From: Myxococcales bacterium
GTDB lineage: Bacteria > Myxococcota_A > Polyangia > Palsa-1104 > JAEUJZ01
Direction: 5' to 3'
Length of the DNA stretch: 64,000 nucleotides
Assembly (NCBI GenBank): GCA_016794505.1
Contig: JAEUJZ010000013.1
Coordinates: 248,001 to 312,000, forward strand
The notes below the pieces were generated by a model, which worked only from the letters and a program-made list of their open reading frames with translations, ran no database searches and had not been told where the DNA came from. The position numbers and the translations under genes are program-made. Shown piece by piece: positions 8,077 through 16,469 of this stretch; the stretch's first letter is position 1; the number at the start of each line of letters is the position of its first letter.

Positions 8077-9942
8077 GTGACCGTCGAAGGTGCCTATGCC
8101 ATCTCGGCGCATGGCGAGCTTGTGTTTCCCGATCGTCGCGTCCTTTATCACCTGGTTCCCGACGAGGGCTTCCTTGGCAAGCTGAACAAGTGGCAGCGCA
8201 TGTCGGGAGGCGAGCGCCTGCGCATGGTGCAGACGCGCTGGAACGCGCAAGCGCGCGAGCGCCTGGAAGCGCAGCTTCGCGACTGCGTGCAGAACGTCCT
8301 CGCCATCGCCGCAGCGCAGGGGCTGGATGCGCAAAACACCGAGCGCGCCCTGCAGGCCCTGCAAGCCAAGTACGAGCTAGCGCGCCTGCGCTGCTCCATC
8401 GCCGTCGAGCGTGTCGCGGCGGTGCGCGGCCGCAAGTCAAGCTCGATGCAGGCCGAGCAAGCGCGGCAGGCCGTGAACCTCTCGCGCTATCCCGAGTCGT
8501 TCACGCTGGCGCAGTCGATCCCGCGGCACTTTATCGCCGTTCTGGGCCCGACCAACTCGGGCAAGACGCACATCGCCATGGAGCAGCTTGCGCAGGCGCG
8601 CTCGGGCGTGTACTTGGCGCCGCTGCGGCTTTTGGCCTTGGAAAACTACAACCGCCTGTGCAGCCAAGGCCTTGCATGCAGCCTGATTACCGGCGAGCAG
8701 CGCAAGCTGCACCCACAGGCTAGCCACATCGCCAGCACCGTCGAGATGCTCGATCCCCATCGCCGCGTCGAGGTTGCGGTGATCGACGAGATCCAGCTCT
8801 TGGACGATCCCGATCGCGGCGCGGCGTGGACAGCCGCCGTGTGTGGCGTACCGGCCGACACCGTGTACTTGCTCGGCGCTCCCGAGGCCGAAGCCGCCGT
8901 CGAGTCCTTGGTTCGGCGCGTCGGCGGCACGCTGGAGGTGCGGCGCTTATCGCGCATGTCGCCCTTGCTTATGGAGAAACAGCCGCTCGGCTCTTTGCGT
9001 TATTTACAGCCAGGCGATATATTGATTGCCTTCTCACGCCGTGATGTTCTTTATTATCGTGAATTAGTCGTCAAACATGGATTTTCGGTCTCGGCCATCT
9101 ATGGCAATTTGTCGCCGGAAGTGCGACAGGCCCAGGCCGAGCGCTTCCTGTCCGGCGAGGCACAGATCGTCGTGGCCACCGATGCCATCGGCATGGGGCT
9201 GAACACCCCCGCGCGCCGCGTCATCTTCACCACCGCCATCAAGTTCGACGGAGAAGCCGAGTGCGAGATCTCAGCGGCGCTGGCCAAGCAGATCGCTGGG
9301 CGGGCCGGTCGCTATGGCGAACACGACGCTGGCTTGGTCGCCGGCCTCGATCCGCTGACCCATCGGACGATCGCCACGCTTCTGCGACAAAAGCCCGAGC
9401 CCCTGCCTACCAGCGGTTTTTATGTGTCACCAAATATTGATTATTTACAACAACTATCGCAAGCTACTGGCGAAACAAAGCTTTATGCATTACTGCAATT
9501 ATTTGCCAAACATATTAACGTACATGACGAGTTCTTTCTGCCGTCACACCTGCAGGATCAGCTCTCGCATGCGCGCTGGCTGGATCAGCTAGAGCTGTCG
9601 CTGTCCGATCGCTACACCCTCAGCCTGTGCCCGATCTCAAAGAAGGTCGTCCTGCTGGAACAGGCACTGCGGGCCTGGGCCCTGGCGCGCTCGCGGCGAC
9701 AGGCCGTGCGCTTGCCGCCGCCGGATCTTCTGCCGCGGCAGCCCGACTATGACGAGCTGCAGTTTCTGGAAGACGCCTGCAAGCTGTACGCGGCCTATGC
9801 CTGGCTGGGCTATCGCATGCCCGAGACGTTTCCCGACGGAGACGCGGCCCAAGAGGGCATGGCTAGCACGTCGTCCCGCATCGATCGCCACTTGCAAGCC
9901 GAAAGCCATCGTCCCCGCTCGCGCCGTCGCCCACGCGAATAA
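8077..9942 (+). CDS. SUV3-type DExH RNA helicase
   Basis: A helicase closely resembling mitochondrial SUV3 (SUPV3L1), which unwinds RNA for degradation. Motif I is GPTNSGKT, motif II VIDEIQLLDD, motif V VATDAIGMGLN and motif VI QIAGRAGRYG. Near the C-terminus LEDACKLYAAYAWLGYR matches the SUV3_C helical domain. The start is uncertain. GTG 8077 is the first standard start that does not lie deep inside the ferredoxin gene, but the frame looks coding from about 7984, right after the ferredoxin stop, where only CTG is available; ATG 7825 and GTG 7849 also open the frame. Two short AT-rich stretches (about 8985-9115 and 9415-9535) interrupt the GC-rich codon use. Confidence 0.9.
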   Translation: MTVEGAYAISAHGELVFPDRRVLYHLVPDEGFLGKLNKWQRMSGGERLRMVQTRWNAQARERLEAQLRDCVQNVLAIAAAQGLDAQNTERALQALQAKYELARLRCSIAVERVAAVRGRKSSSMQAEQARQAVNLSRYPESFTLAQSIPRHFIAVLGPTNSGKTHIAMEQLAQARSGVYLAPLRLLALENYNRLCSQGLACSLITGEQRKLHPQASHIASTVEMLDPHRRVEVAVIDEIQLLDDPDRGAAWTAAVCGVPADTVYLLGAPEAEAAVESLVRRVGGTLEVRRLSRMSPLLMEKQPLGSLRYLQPGDILIAFSRRDVLYYRELVVKHGFSVSAIYGNLSPEVRQAQAERFLSGEAQIVVATDAIGMGLNTPARRVIFTTAIKFDGEAECEISAALAKQIAGRAGRYGEHDAGLVAGLDPLTHRTIATLLRQKPEPLPTSGFYVSPNIDYLQQLSQATGETKLYALLQLFAKHINVHDEFFLPSHLQDQLSHARWLDQLELSLSDRYTLSLCPISKKVVLLEQALRAWALARSRRQAVRLPPPDLLPRQPDYDELQFLEDACKLYAAYAWLGYRMPETFPDGDAAQEGMASTSSRIDRHLQAESHRPRSRRRPRE

Positions 9943-10063
9943 ACCGGCGCCGCGACCGCGACCGATTCCAGACCGCATGTGCCCTGGGTCAGACCTCGCA
10001 GGTTCCGCGCTGGCTGCGGTGGATTGCCGGCGCAAATCGCCGCTGCCTCGCTATAGTGCCGCG

Positions 10064-12055
10064 ATGCGTTGCAGCTCGTTTTTTGCGTTTGCGTCGCGGC
10101 TGTCTCGACGGCGGCGCTGGTTTTCGATCCCGGCACTATCGATGGTGCTGGCGCTGCCGCTCGGCCATGCCAAGCCACCCAGGAGCCCTGCAAAGCTGGC
10201 GCAGGCGACGGATTCGCCCAGCGCGGCACGCCCCGCGGATCTGGTGCTGCGCGGGCCGCAGATCATCACCATGGATCCAGCGCATCCGGTGGCCAATGCC
10301 GTGGCCATCCGCGACGGTGAGATCGTCTGGGTCGGCAGCACTGCGACAGGCCCTGAGTCCGCCAGTCCAGCCGCTCCGCCACCGGACGGCGAGGCGGCAT
10401 CATCGCCCGGCGGCAGCGAAGGCATGGCGGCGCTGCAGGCTTGGATCGGACCGCGCACGCGGATCATCCAGCTCGACGGAAATCAGACCGTGCTGCCGGG
10501 TCTGATCGATGCCCACGCGCACTTGGTGGGCTTGGGCATGTCGCTCGACCGCATCGATCTGCGCGGTGCGCGGGGTGTATCCGAGGTCATCGAGCGCATT
10601 CGTGATCGCCTGCGCAGCGATGCCTTGGCTGGCAACGAGCGCGGCTTCATCATCGGGCGCGGCTGGGATCAGAACCTGTTCTCGCCGCCGCAGCTACCGA
10701 CGGTGGCAGCGCGTCAGGCTCTGGATGCAGTAAGCGCTGGGCGGCCCCTTTTGCTGCGCCGCATCGACGGCCATGCCGTGTGGGTCAACAGCGAGCTTCT
10801 GCGCCGGGCGGGCATCGGTCGCGGCACGGTCGATCCCGAAGGCGGACGCATCCTGCGTGACGCAAGCGGTGAGCCGACCGGGGTGCTCGTCGACAACGCC
10901 ATGTCCCTGGTCGAGCGTCTGCTGCCTGCCGCGACGCGCAAAGACATCGAGTCGGCGATCTTGGCGGCCGCCGAGCACGTGGCAGCGCGCGGCCTGACCG
11001 CCGTGCATGAGATGGGCATCGGATCCGAAGAGCTTGCGGTGTATCGTCAGCTCGCCGAAGAAGGCCGCCTGCCGCTGCGCGTCTTTGCGTATCACGAAGA
11101 CCCAATGCCCGCCGCGCTTTCGCGCTATCCGCGCTCCAGCGCGTATCAGGCCGAGCTGATGCGACTGGGACAGCGACTGGGTCCACCCGAGACCATCGGT
11201 CGCTTGGCTCTGCGCGGCATCAAGCTGTACATGGACGGTGCCCTGGGTTCGCGTGGAGCTGCCTTGCTTGCGCCCTACAGCGACGAGCCCAACCACAGCG
11301 GCCTGCTCTTGGTACCGCCCGAGCACGTCGAAGAGATGGCGCGCTGGGCCATCCTGTACGGTCGCGGACACCAGATCGCCACGCATGCCATCGGCGATCG
11401 CGCCAACCACGTGGTCTTGTCGGCGTACGAAAAGGCCGGCGTGCGAGCCGACCGCGATCTGCGCTTTCGCATTGAGCACGCGCAGGTGATCGCGCGAGCG
11501 GATCTAGAGCGTCGACGTTTTCAGAAGCTGGGTGTCATCGCGTCGATTCAGCCCAGCCACGCGACCAGCGACATGCCCTGGGCGATCCGCCGCCTGGGTC
11601 CCGAGCGGCTCCTGGGCGCGTATGCCTTTCGCTCGCTCTTGTCGTCGGGGGCGCGGCTGTGCGCGGGCTCGGATTTTCCCGTCGAAGAAGCCGATCCGCG
11701 CATTGGCTTGCACGCCGCCATTCACCGCACCGACGAAAAAGGTCAGCCCGAAGGGGGCTTTCTGCCCCATGAGCGCTTGAGCGTGGGCGAAGCGCTGCGC
11801 TTGTTTACCATCGATGCGGCATATGCCGCGTTTGCCGAAGACAGCATTGGGCAGATTCGCGTCGGGCGACGCGCGGATCTGACTGTGCTCAGTGGCCGCT
11901 TGGACAGCTACCTGAGCGGCGGGCCCGCGCCACAGGATCTGCGAACGCGGCCGGTGCTGCTCACCATCATCGACGGGCAGGCCGTGTTCGATCGGCTTGG
12001 AGGAAGCGCGCCCGGCAAGCTGAACACCGCCACTCGCCCGAAGCGACGGGGCTAG
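10064..12055 (+). CDS. Exported YtcJ-type amidohydrolase
   Basis: A 663-residue metal-dependent hydrolase of the amidohydrolase 3 (YtcJ-like) family. It carries an N-terminal signal (basic RLSRRRRW, then a hydrophobic core ending GHA at residue 36). The metal-binding HxH is in GLIDAHAHLVG, and later ligands appear in IATHAIGDRANH, FRIEHAQVI and the conserved aspartate in SDFPVEEADPR. An Ala/Gly-rich insertion (PESASPAAPPPDGEAA) sits in the N-terminal beta domain. Family members hydrolyse amides or esters of varied small molecules; the substrate cannot be called. I chose the ATG at 10064 because the signal peptide begins there and the upstream frame overlaps the helicase gene. Confidence 0.87.
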   Translation: MRCSSFFAFASRLSRRRRWFSIPALSMVLALPLGHAKPPRSPAKLAQATDSPSAARPADLVLRGPQIITMDPAHPVANAVAIRDGEIVWVGSTATGPESASPAAPPPDGEAASSPGGSEGMAALQAWIGPRTRIIQLDGNQTVLPGLIDAHAHLVGLGMSLDRIDLRGARGVSEVIERIRDRLRSDALAGNERGFIIGRGWDQNLFSPPQLPTVAARQALDAVSAGRPLLLRRIDGHAVWVNSELLRRAGIGRGTVDPEGGRILRDASGEPTGVLVDNAMSLVERLLPAATRKDIESAILAAAEHVAARGLTAVHEMGIGSEELAVYRQLAEEGRLPLRVFAYHEDPMPAALSRYPRSSAYQAELMRLGQRLGPPETIGRLALRGIKLYMDGALGSRGAALLAPYSDEPNHSGLLLVPPEHVEEMARWAILYGRGHQIATHAIGDRANHVVLSAYEKAGVRADRDLRFRIEHAQVIARADLERRRFQKLGVIASIQPSHATSDMPWAIRRLGPERLLGAYAFRSLLSSGARLCAGSDFPVEEADPRIGLHAAIHRTDEKGQPEGGFLPHERLSVGEALRLFTIDAAYAAFAEDSIGQIRVGRRADLTVLSGRLDSYLSGGPAPQDLRTRPVLLTIIDGQAVFDRLGGSAPGKLNTATRPKRRG

Positions 12056-12059
12056 CCAC

Positions 12060-12395
12060 GTGCCGCTGGACTGTCAGTCGTGCGGCGCGTGCTGCATGAA
12101 CGCGGCGGAAAACTGTGCCGAAGGGCGCAGCGACTACGTCGCCATCGAGCCCGGTGCGCGGCTGCTTTCGCGCGCCGATCTGGTGCGCAAGTTCGTCGCG
12201 ACGACCGATGATGCAGGCACGCCCCTGGCCCAGCCTCACCTGCGCATGCACAAGGACGGGCGCTGTGCCGCGCTGCGCGGAGCCCTGGGATCGCGCGTCC
12301 ACTGCGCCATCTATCACCTGCGCCCACGCCCCTGTCGCACGGTGCAGCCGGGGGATGGCGACTGCCTGCGCGCCCGTCGAGAAAACGGCATGTAA
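12060..12395 (+). CDS. YkgJ-family cysteine cluster protein
   Basis: A 111-residue protein starting with GTG five bases after the amidohydrolase stop. It has the CxxCxxCC motif (C5, C8, C11, C12), C19, and a C-terminal CAIYHLRPRPCR segment with further cysteines. This is the YkgJ/UPF0153 zinc- or iron-chelating pattern. Cysteine ligands of this family are thought to bind Fe-S or zinc; the function is unknown. The gene is probably co-transcribed with the amidohydrolase. Confidence 0.85.
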   Translation: MPLDCQSCGACCMNAAENCAEGRSDYVAIEPGARLLSRADLVRKFVATTDDAGTPLAQPHLRMHKDGRCAALRGALGSRVHCAIYHLRPRPCRTVQPGDGDCLRARRENGM

Positions 12396-12437
12396 CGACC
12401 GGGGCACGGTGCCCGACAGCCGCCAGGCGATGCCCCG

Positions 12438-13805
12438 CTATTCCTCGGGAACGTAGCGACGCAGGATGGCGTCGGCGGTACCGGTCTCTTTGATGCGAGC
12501 AATGGCCTGATTGATGCGCAGCGCCGTCGCATCGGGAAGCTGCGGCGACAAGATCAGGCCCTGTGACTGGCGATGAATATTGCGAATCGCCACCTGCAGC
12601 GGCGCCCGCGGGTTGATCTTGGTGCGGTAATACTGAACCTGCGCGTTGTCGGCGATGACCGCGTCGACTTGGCCCGCGATCAGCAAGTCGCACGACTTGA
12701 TCAGGCTGTCCATGGCGTGCAGCTTGATGCGCTTGGCGTCATCCCCCGATCCAAGCTGCTGATTGAAGCCTTCGATCCAGTGCTCGCTGACGCTGCCTGG
12801 CCCGACCGAGACCGTCTTTCCCGAGAGGTGCTGCAAGGCGCTGACGTGACTCTCGGCTTCTTCGGTCGAGCGCTTGATCACGTTCACCGAGATCAAGCTG
12901 ACCAGCACCGATGCCGCGACGATGCGCACGAAATACACCAGGCTGATCAGGCTGTTGCCGCGCACCGTCGAGGCGATGGTGTTGGTGCCGGGACCGGTGA
13001 GCAAGATCTGAAACACCTTGGCAAAGGTGCGCGGACGGCCCGAGGCCTGCGTCGACTCTTGCTTGCCGTAGCCCTCGATGCGCCAGAGCAGAAGCGTCAT
13101 CAAAAGAACAAACGACAGAATGCCGGCGAGCAGCCCCAAGATGCCGGGTGAGCCAAGCGTCCGCAAAATGGTGAGCCAGGTCTTGCTCTGCTCACGGCGC
13201 ACCAAGACCGAGATGCCGTCGGATTCGAGCGGCACGCTGAAGCGATACTTTGCCAAGCGCTCGGGCGTCATATTGATGCAGCCGACCGCGACGTCGACCT
13301 GCCCACTCTGCCCGGCATCAAGAAGCTGTCGGAACGTCGGCACGGACACGATCTCAAAGGGCAGGTTGGCGGTGGCCGCGATCTCTTGCCAGGCCTCGTA
13401 GAACGATCCTTGAAAGTGGCCCTCGGGGAAAAAAGTGCAGGGCGTCGACTTGGCCGAGAGGCCAACGCGCAGGGGCAGCGGTCGCGCGCCCATAGTCTGC
13501 GTGCCCGCAGCAAGCGCTGTGCTCGGTGCAGCCGATGCAGCAGCCGGGCTCGCCGCCAGTGGGCCGGCAGGACTCGGCGGTGGTGTGCTGGCTGACGAAG
13601 GCTGGGCCGGGTTCGTGCCCTCTTGCGCCGTCGCAGAAGTCACCCTGAGCAGCCCGAAGAGCAGCCCGAAGAGCAGCGCCAACCCCAGCCATGCGCACAG
13701 CCCATGTCTGCACACAGCGCGGCCGACTCGTGCTGTCTGTTCCGCGTTCTTCGCACAGCCGCGACGCAACCTCGCGATGCGACTCTCCTGTTGACCGCTG
13801 CCCAC
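12438..13805 (-). CDS. Ionotropic glutamate receptor-like ligand-gated channel
   Basis: A 455-residue protein with a signal peptide (about 37-60), a Pro/Ala/Ser-rich linker, then a type 3 solute-binding lobe S1 (about 110-210). A transmembrane unit M1-pore-M2 follows (219-241, 260-275, 283-310), and then the second lobe S2 (320-455, with SGKTVSVGPGSVSEHWIEGF). A binding lobe split by a two-helix pore is the layout of GluR0-type prokaryotic ionotropic glutamate receptors. The selectivity-filter position reads GPGTN rather than the potassium-channel TVGYG. The GTG start at 13805 is supported by AAGGAGG 7 nt upstream. A 12-bp tandem repeat encodes LLFGLLFGLL in the signal peptide. It converges on the YkgJ gene. 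Confidence 0.8.
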   Translation of the reverse strand: MGSGQQESRIARLRRGCAKNAEQTARVGRAVCRHGLCAWLGLALLFGLLFGLLRVTSATAQEGTNPAQPSSASTPPPSPAGPLAASPAAASAAPSTALAAGTQTMGARPLPLRVGLSAKSTPCTFFPEGHFQGSFYEAWQEIAATANLPFEIVSVPTFRQLLDAGQSGQVDVAVGCINMTPERLAKYRFSVPLESDGISVLVRREQSKTWLTILRTLGSPGILGLLAGILSFVLLMTLLLWRIEGYGKQESTQASGRPRTFAKVFQILLTGPGTNTIASTVRGNSLISLVYFVRIVAASVLVSLISVNVIKRSTEEAESHVSALQHLSGKTVSVGPGSVSEHWIEGFNQQLGSGDDAKRIKLHAMDSLIKSCDLLIAGQVDAVIADNAQVQYYRTKINPRAPLQVAIRNIHRQSQGLILSPQLPDATALRINQAIARIKETGTADAILRRYVPEE

Positions 13806-14001
13806 GACGCTTCCTCCTTACACGCAGCCAGCGTGCGAAGATCACTGTATCCGACCGCAGGCGCAGCGCGGCACGATCTGCCGGGGGCACCGCTGGAACA
13901 ACCTCATGGGGGGCCCGCGAATGCACGGCCAGACAGGGGCAACCGCGAGCGATCGGCCCGCCTGCACCGCGGTTTTCCCGTCGAGATAGGAGTCAACGCG
14001 C

Positions 14002-15585
14002 ATGCAAAACAAGCCACAACGAACCTCGCCAGGATCTGCCCAACGTGCCGGGTGTCGCCGAACGCGCGCCGCTCAGACCACCTTGCTTGTGGCCGCGTGG
14101 GGGGCCGGCGGCTGCAGCAGCGATGCCGGCAGCATGGAACCACAGAAGACCGCGGCGCCGCACGTGACACTAACGGCCAGCGCCAGCGAGGTTACAGCGG
14201 GCGAATCGATCCGCCTTGTGGCCAGCGAACGCGACGAGGTCGGAGGCGCCACACTGCGCAGTGGCACGCTGCTACACAGCGACGGTGTCGCGGCTTATGG
14301 CGACTTTGTTTCCGACGGCAGCGGCGGTCTTTTCCTGCAGCTTAGCTGGGACATGCTGCAGCAAGGTTCTGCGATCTGGTTTGAATACGAAGATCGGCGC
14401 CTGCTGTTGGCGCGCTTGCTCGACAGCAGCGGTCGCTCGTTTGACCGCGTGCTCAGCGTGCGACTGTTCTGTCGCGAGTCCGGGGCCAGCGCGTGCAACG
14501 GTCGCTGCGTGCCGATCGGTGGGCTGTGTTCAAGCGGCGCTGGCGTCTGCCTAAGCGGGCAGTGTCGACCTGGCTGTTTCGTCGACAGCGTGTACTACGC
14601 AGCGGATGCGGCAAGCCCCACGGAAAGCTGCCAGTACTGCGACCCCAACAAGACCCGCCAAGCGTGGAGTCCACGCCCCGACGACACGGTCTGCGGCCCG
14701 TCCTCGACCTGTCAGGCGGGCCGCTGTCGCAGCGGCTCGCTCAAGATCCCGACGGGAATCAGCGATGACTTCAGCGCGATCTGGGGCAGCGGCGCCAACG
14801 ACATCTATGCCACGACGGCCAGCGGGCGCATCCTGCGAACGACGAACGGCTGGAACAGCTTCAGCGATATCACTCCAGCCGGATCCACCGTCGCATTTCG
14901 CGGAGTGTATGGCAGCAGCGCCAATCAGGTCCTTGTCGTCGGCAGCTTCGGAACCATCTATCGCACCACCACCAGCGGCAGCACCTGGACGCAGCCCTCG
15001 GCAAGCGGCGAGACGCTGTACGCCATCTGGGGCACGGGAAACACGTTTTATGCCGTCGGCGCAAACGGCAGCATCCAAAAGAGCAGCGACGGCGGGCAGA
15101 GCTTCATCGCGCAGAACTCAACGACCAATCAAGTCCTGCGCGGCGTGTTTGGCGCCAGCGCCAGCCAAGTGGTCGCCGCTGGTGACAACGGCGTCATCGT
15201 GCGCACCAGCGACGGCAGCGCGTGGTCACAGATCAGCTCGGGCGTGGCCACCAGCTTCTTTGCCGTCACGGCCACCGACAGCACCACGTTCTATGCCGCC
15301 GGCAGCAATGCCGTGGTCTTGCGCAGCGACAACGCGGGCCTGCTCTGGCAGCCCACCACTGGCTTGGGCGTAGTCGGCAACGCGCGCTCGCTGTGGGGTT
15401 CACCAGGCGATGGCGTCGTGGTCGGGGCCAGCAACGGCACGCTGTTCCGCAGCAGCGACCGCGGACAAAGCTGGACCCCCATTCCCACAGGCGGTGCCAC
15501 CAACAGCTGGTACGGACTGTGGGGACTCCCCCTGGGCGTGGCCTACAGCGTAGGAGCCGGCGGCAGCGTGATCCGCGTTCAATAG
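14002..15585 (+). CDS. Lipoprotein with YCF48/BNR-type beta-propeller repeats
   Basis: A 527-residue lipoprotein: basic N-terminus, hydrophobic core and lipobox WGAGGC (Cys about residue 38). A beta-sandwich-like segment is followed by a cysteine-rich stretch (about 155-250), then repeats of about 40-45 residues with SDGG/SDRGQSW and LYAIWG/GVYGSS motifs. These are typical of YCF48/BNR-like propellers, which are frequent in myxobacterial surface lipoproteins. GGAG lies 9 nt upstream of the ATG. The role is unknown; a surface-exposed binding or adhesion function is inferred from fold and location. It is divergent from the channel gene. Confidence 0.8.
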   Translation: MQNKPQRTSPGSAQRAGCRRTRAAQTTLLVAAWGAGGCSSDAGSMEPQKTAAPHVTLTASASEVTAGESIRLVASERDEVGGATLRSGTLLHSDGVAAYGDFVSDGSGGLFLQLSWDMLQQGSAIWFEYEDRRLLLARLLDSSGRSFDRVLSVRLFCRESGASACNGRCVPIGGLCSSGAGVCLSGQCRPGCFVDSVYYAADAASPTESCQYCDPNKTRQAWSPRPDDTVCGPSSTCQAGRCRSGSLKIPTGISDDFSAIWGSGANDIYATTASGRILRTTNGWNSFSDITPAGSTVAFRGVYGSSANQVLVVGSFGTIYRTTTSGSTWTQPSASGETLYAIWGTGNTFYAVGANGSIQKSSDGGQSFIAQNSTTNQVLRGVFGASASQVVAAGDNGVIVRTSDGSAWSQISSGVATSFFAVTATDSTTFYAAGSNAVVLRSDNAGLLWQPTTGLGVVGNARSLWGSPGDGVVVGASNGTLFRSSDRGQSWTPIPTGGATNSWYGLWGLPLGVAYSVGAGGSVIRVQ

Positions 15586-15680
15586 CCCCCAGCGCCCCTG
15601 GGCAGAGATTCCTTTTTCGCTTCCCATCACGCAATATTTGCGCTCCTTCAACCGTCGCTGGGGCCTCCAGAAAAAGATGC

Positions 15681-15698
15681 ATTTGAGATGACTCATAT
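15681..15698. promoter_or_regulatory. Palindrome upstream of the Rieske operon (possible CRP/FNR-type operator)
   Basis: An imperfect dyad ATTTGAG-ATGA-CTCATAT lies 49 bases before the Rieske start. The central TGAG/CTCA arms are perfect and the outer bases match with one exception. Spacing and half-site resemble CRP/FNR-family boxes (TTGAT-N4-ATCAA) without matching exactly. A redox or nitrogen-oxide regulator would make sense for this operon, but that is inference. Confidence 0.3.
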
Positions 15699-15746
15699 GT
15701 GATAGGGTGCGGCCTGTTGGTTCCGAACCGCTGATCGGGAGTAGCG

Positions 15747-16469
15747 ATGGCAAGTGAGCCCAAGACACCTCCAATTGAGACTCCTATTTCTCAGTCCCCT
15801 GATCGACCTGCTCAACGGGATGAGCCTTCGCAGGAGGTCCTGTCTGCCGGATCCACCGAGGATCCAACGCGGCGGGATCTGCTCAGCGTGGCGCTGAATA
15901 CTGGAGTGGTTCTGTCGCTGGGGGCGAGCTATGGCACGCTGGCCGGCCACGCCGTGGACTATCTAGTCCCGACGCACAGCGAGGCCAAGGCCTGGCTGTA
16001 TGTCGCGCCGTGCCGGGGCATCACGCTGGGCAGCCAGGTCAAGTACACCGCCCCAAGCGGTGCCGCCATTGCCGTGGCTCGCGTCGCAGCAGAAGACAGC
16101 GCCGCGAGCTTTATCGCTCTGTCGAGCACCTGCCCGCATATGGGCTGTCAAGTGTTGTGGGAAGGCAGCAAGAGCCGCTTCTTTTGCCCGTGCCACAATG
16201 GCGTGTTCAACGAACGCGGCGAAGGGACCGATGGCCCGCCCAAAGGACAGAGCCTGTCGCGCTATCCGATTCGGGTGGAAAACGGACTCCTTTTTGTCGA
16301 GGTTCCTTTGACTGCTCTGCCGCGCGAGCGCGGACATAGCGCTCAGGCATGCCGGCAGCCGGTTCCGCTTCGGCGCAAGGCAGCCCAAGAAGCCCAAGGC
16401 GCAGCGCAGCCAGCCGAAGGTCTGCACGCAACGCCCGCAGGCGGAAGGAGCGGCGATGAGTCGGCGTAG
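15747..16469 (+). CDS. Rieske [2Fe-2S] protein of a cytochrome bc/b6f-type complex
   Basis: A 240-residue Rieske protein. The N-terminus carries a Tat-like TRRDLL (41-46) followed by a hydrophobic span (about 49-68), as in membrane-anchored Rieske subunits. Cluster ligands are C129 and H131 in CPHMGC and C147 and H150 in CPCH; C134 and C149 can form the conserved disulphide. A polar Ala/Gln-rich tail of about 45 residues extends beyond the domain. Its last 14 bases overlap the cytochrome b gene. It transfers electrons from quinol at the Qo site to the c-type cytochrome partner in the periplasm. Confidence 0.94.
   Translation: MASEPKTPPIETPISQSPDRPAQRDEPSQEVLSAGSTEDPTRRDLLSVALNTGVVLSLGASYGTLAGHAVDYLVPTHSEAKAWLYVAPCRGITLGSQVKYTAPSGAAIAVARVAAEDSAASFIALSSTCPHMGCQVLWEGSKSRFFCPCHNGVFNERGEGTDGPPKGQSLSRYPIRVENGLLFVEVPLTALPRERGHSAQACRQPVPLRRKAAQEAQGAAQPAEGLHATPAGGRSGDESA

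Noticed and set aside
9749..10063. N-terminal extension of the amidohydrolase
   Set aside because: Overlaps the helicase 3-prime end in another frame; the signal peptide starts at 10064.
12402..12414. GGGC-ACGGT-GCCC hairpin between convergent YkgJ and channel genes
   Set aside because: Short stem without a T-run on either side; not enough for a terminator call.
13647..13680. 12-bp repeat in the channel gene as a regulatory repeat
   Set aside because: The 2.6 in-frame copies encode LLFGLLFGLL in the signal peptide, which explains it as a coding repeat.
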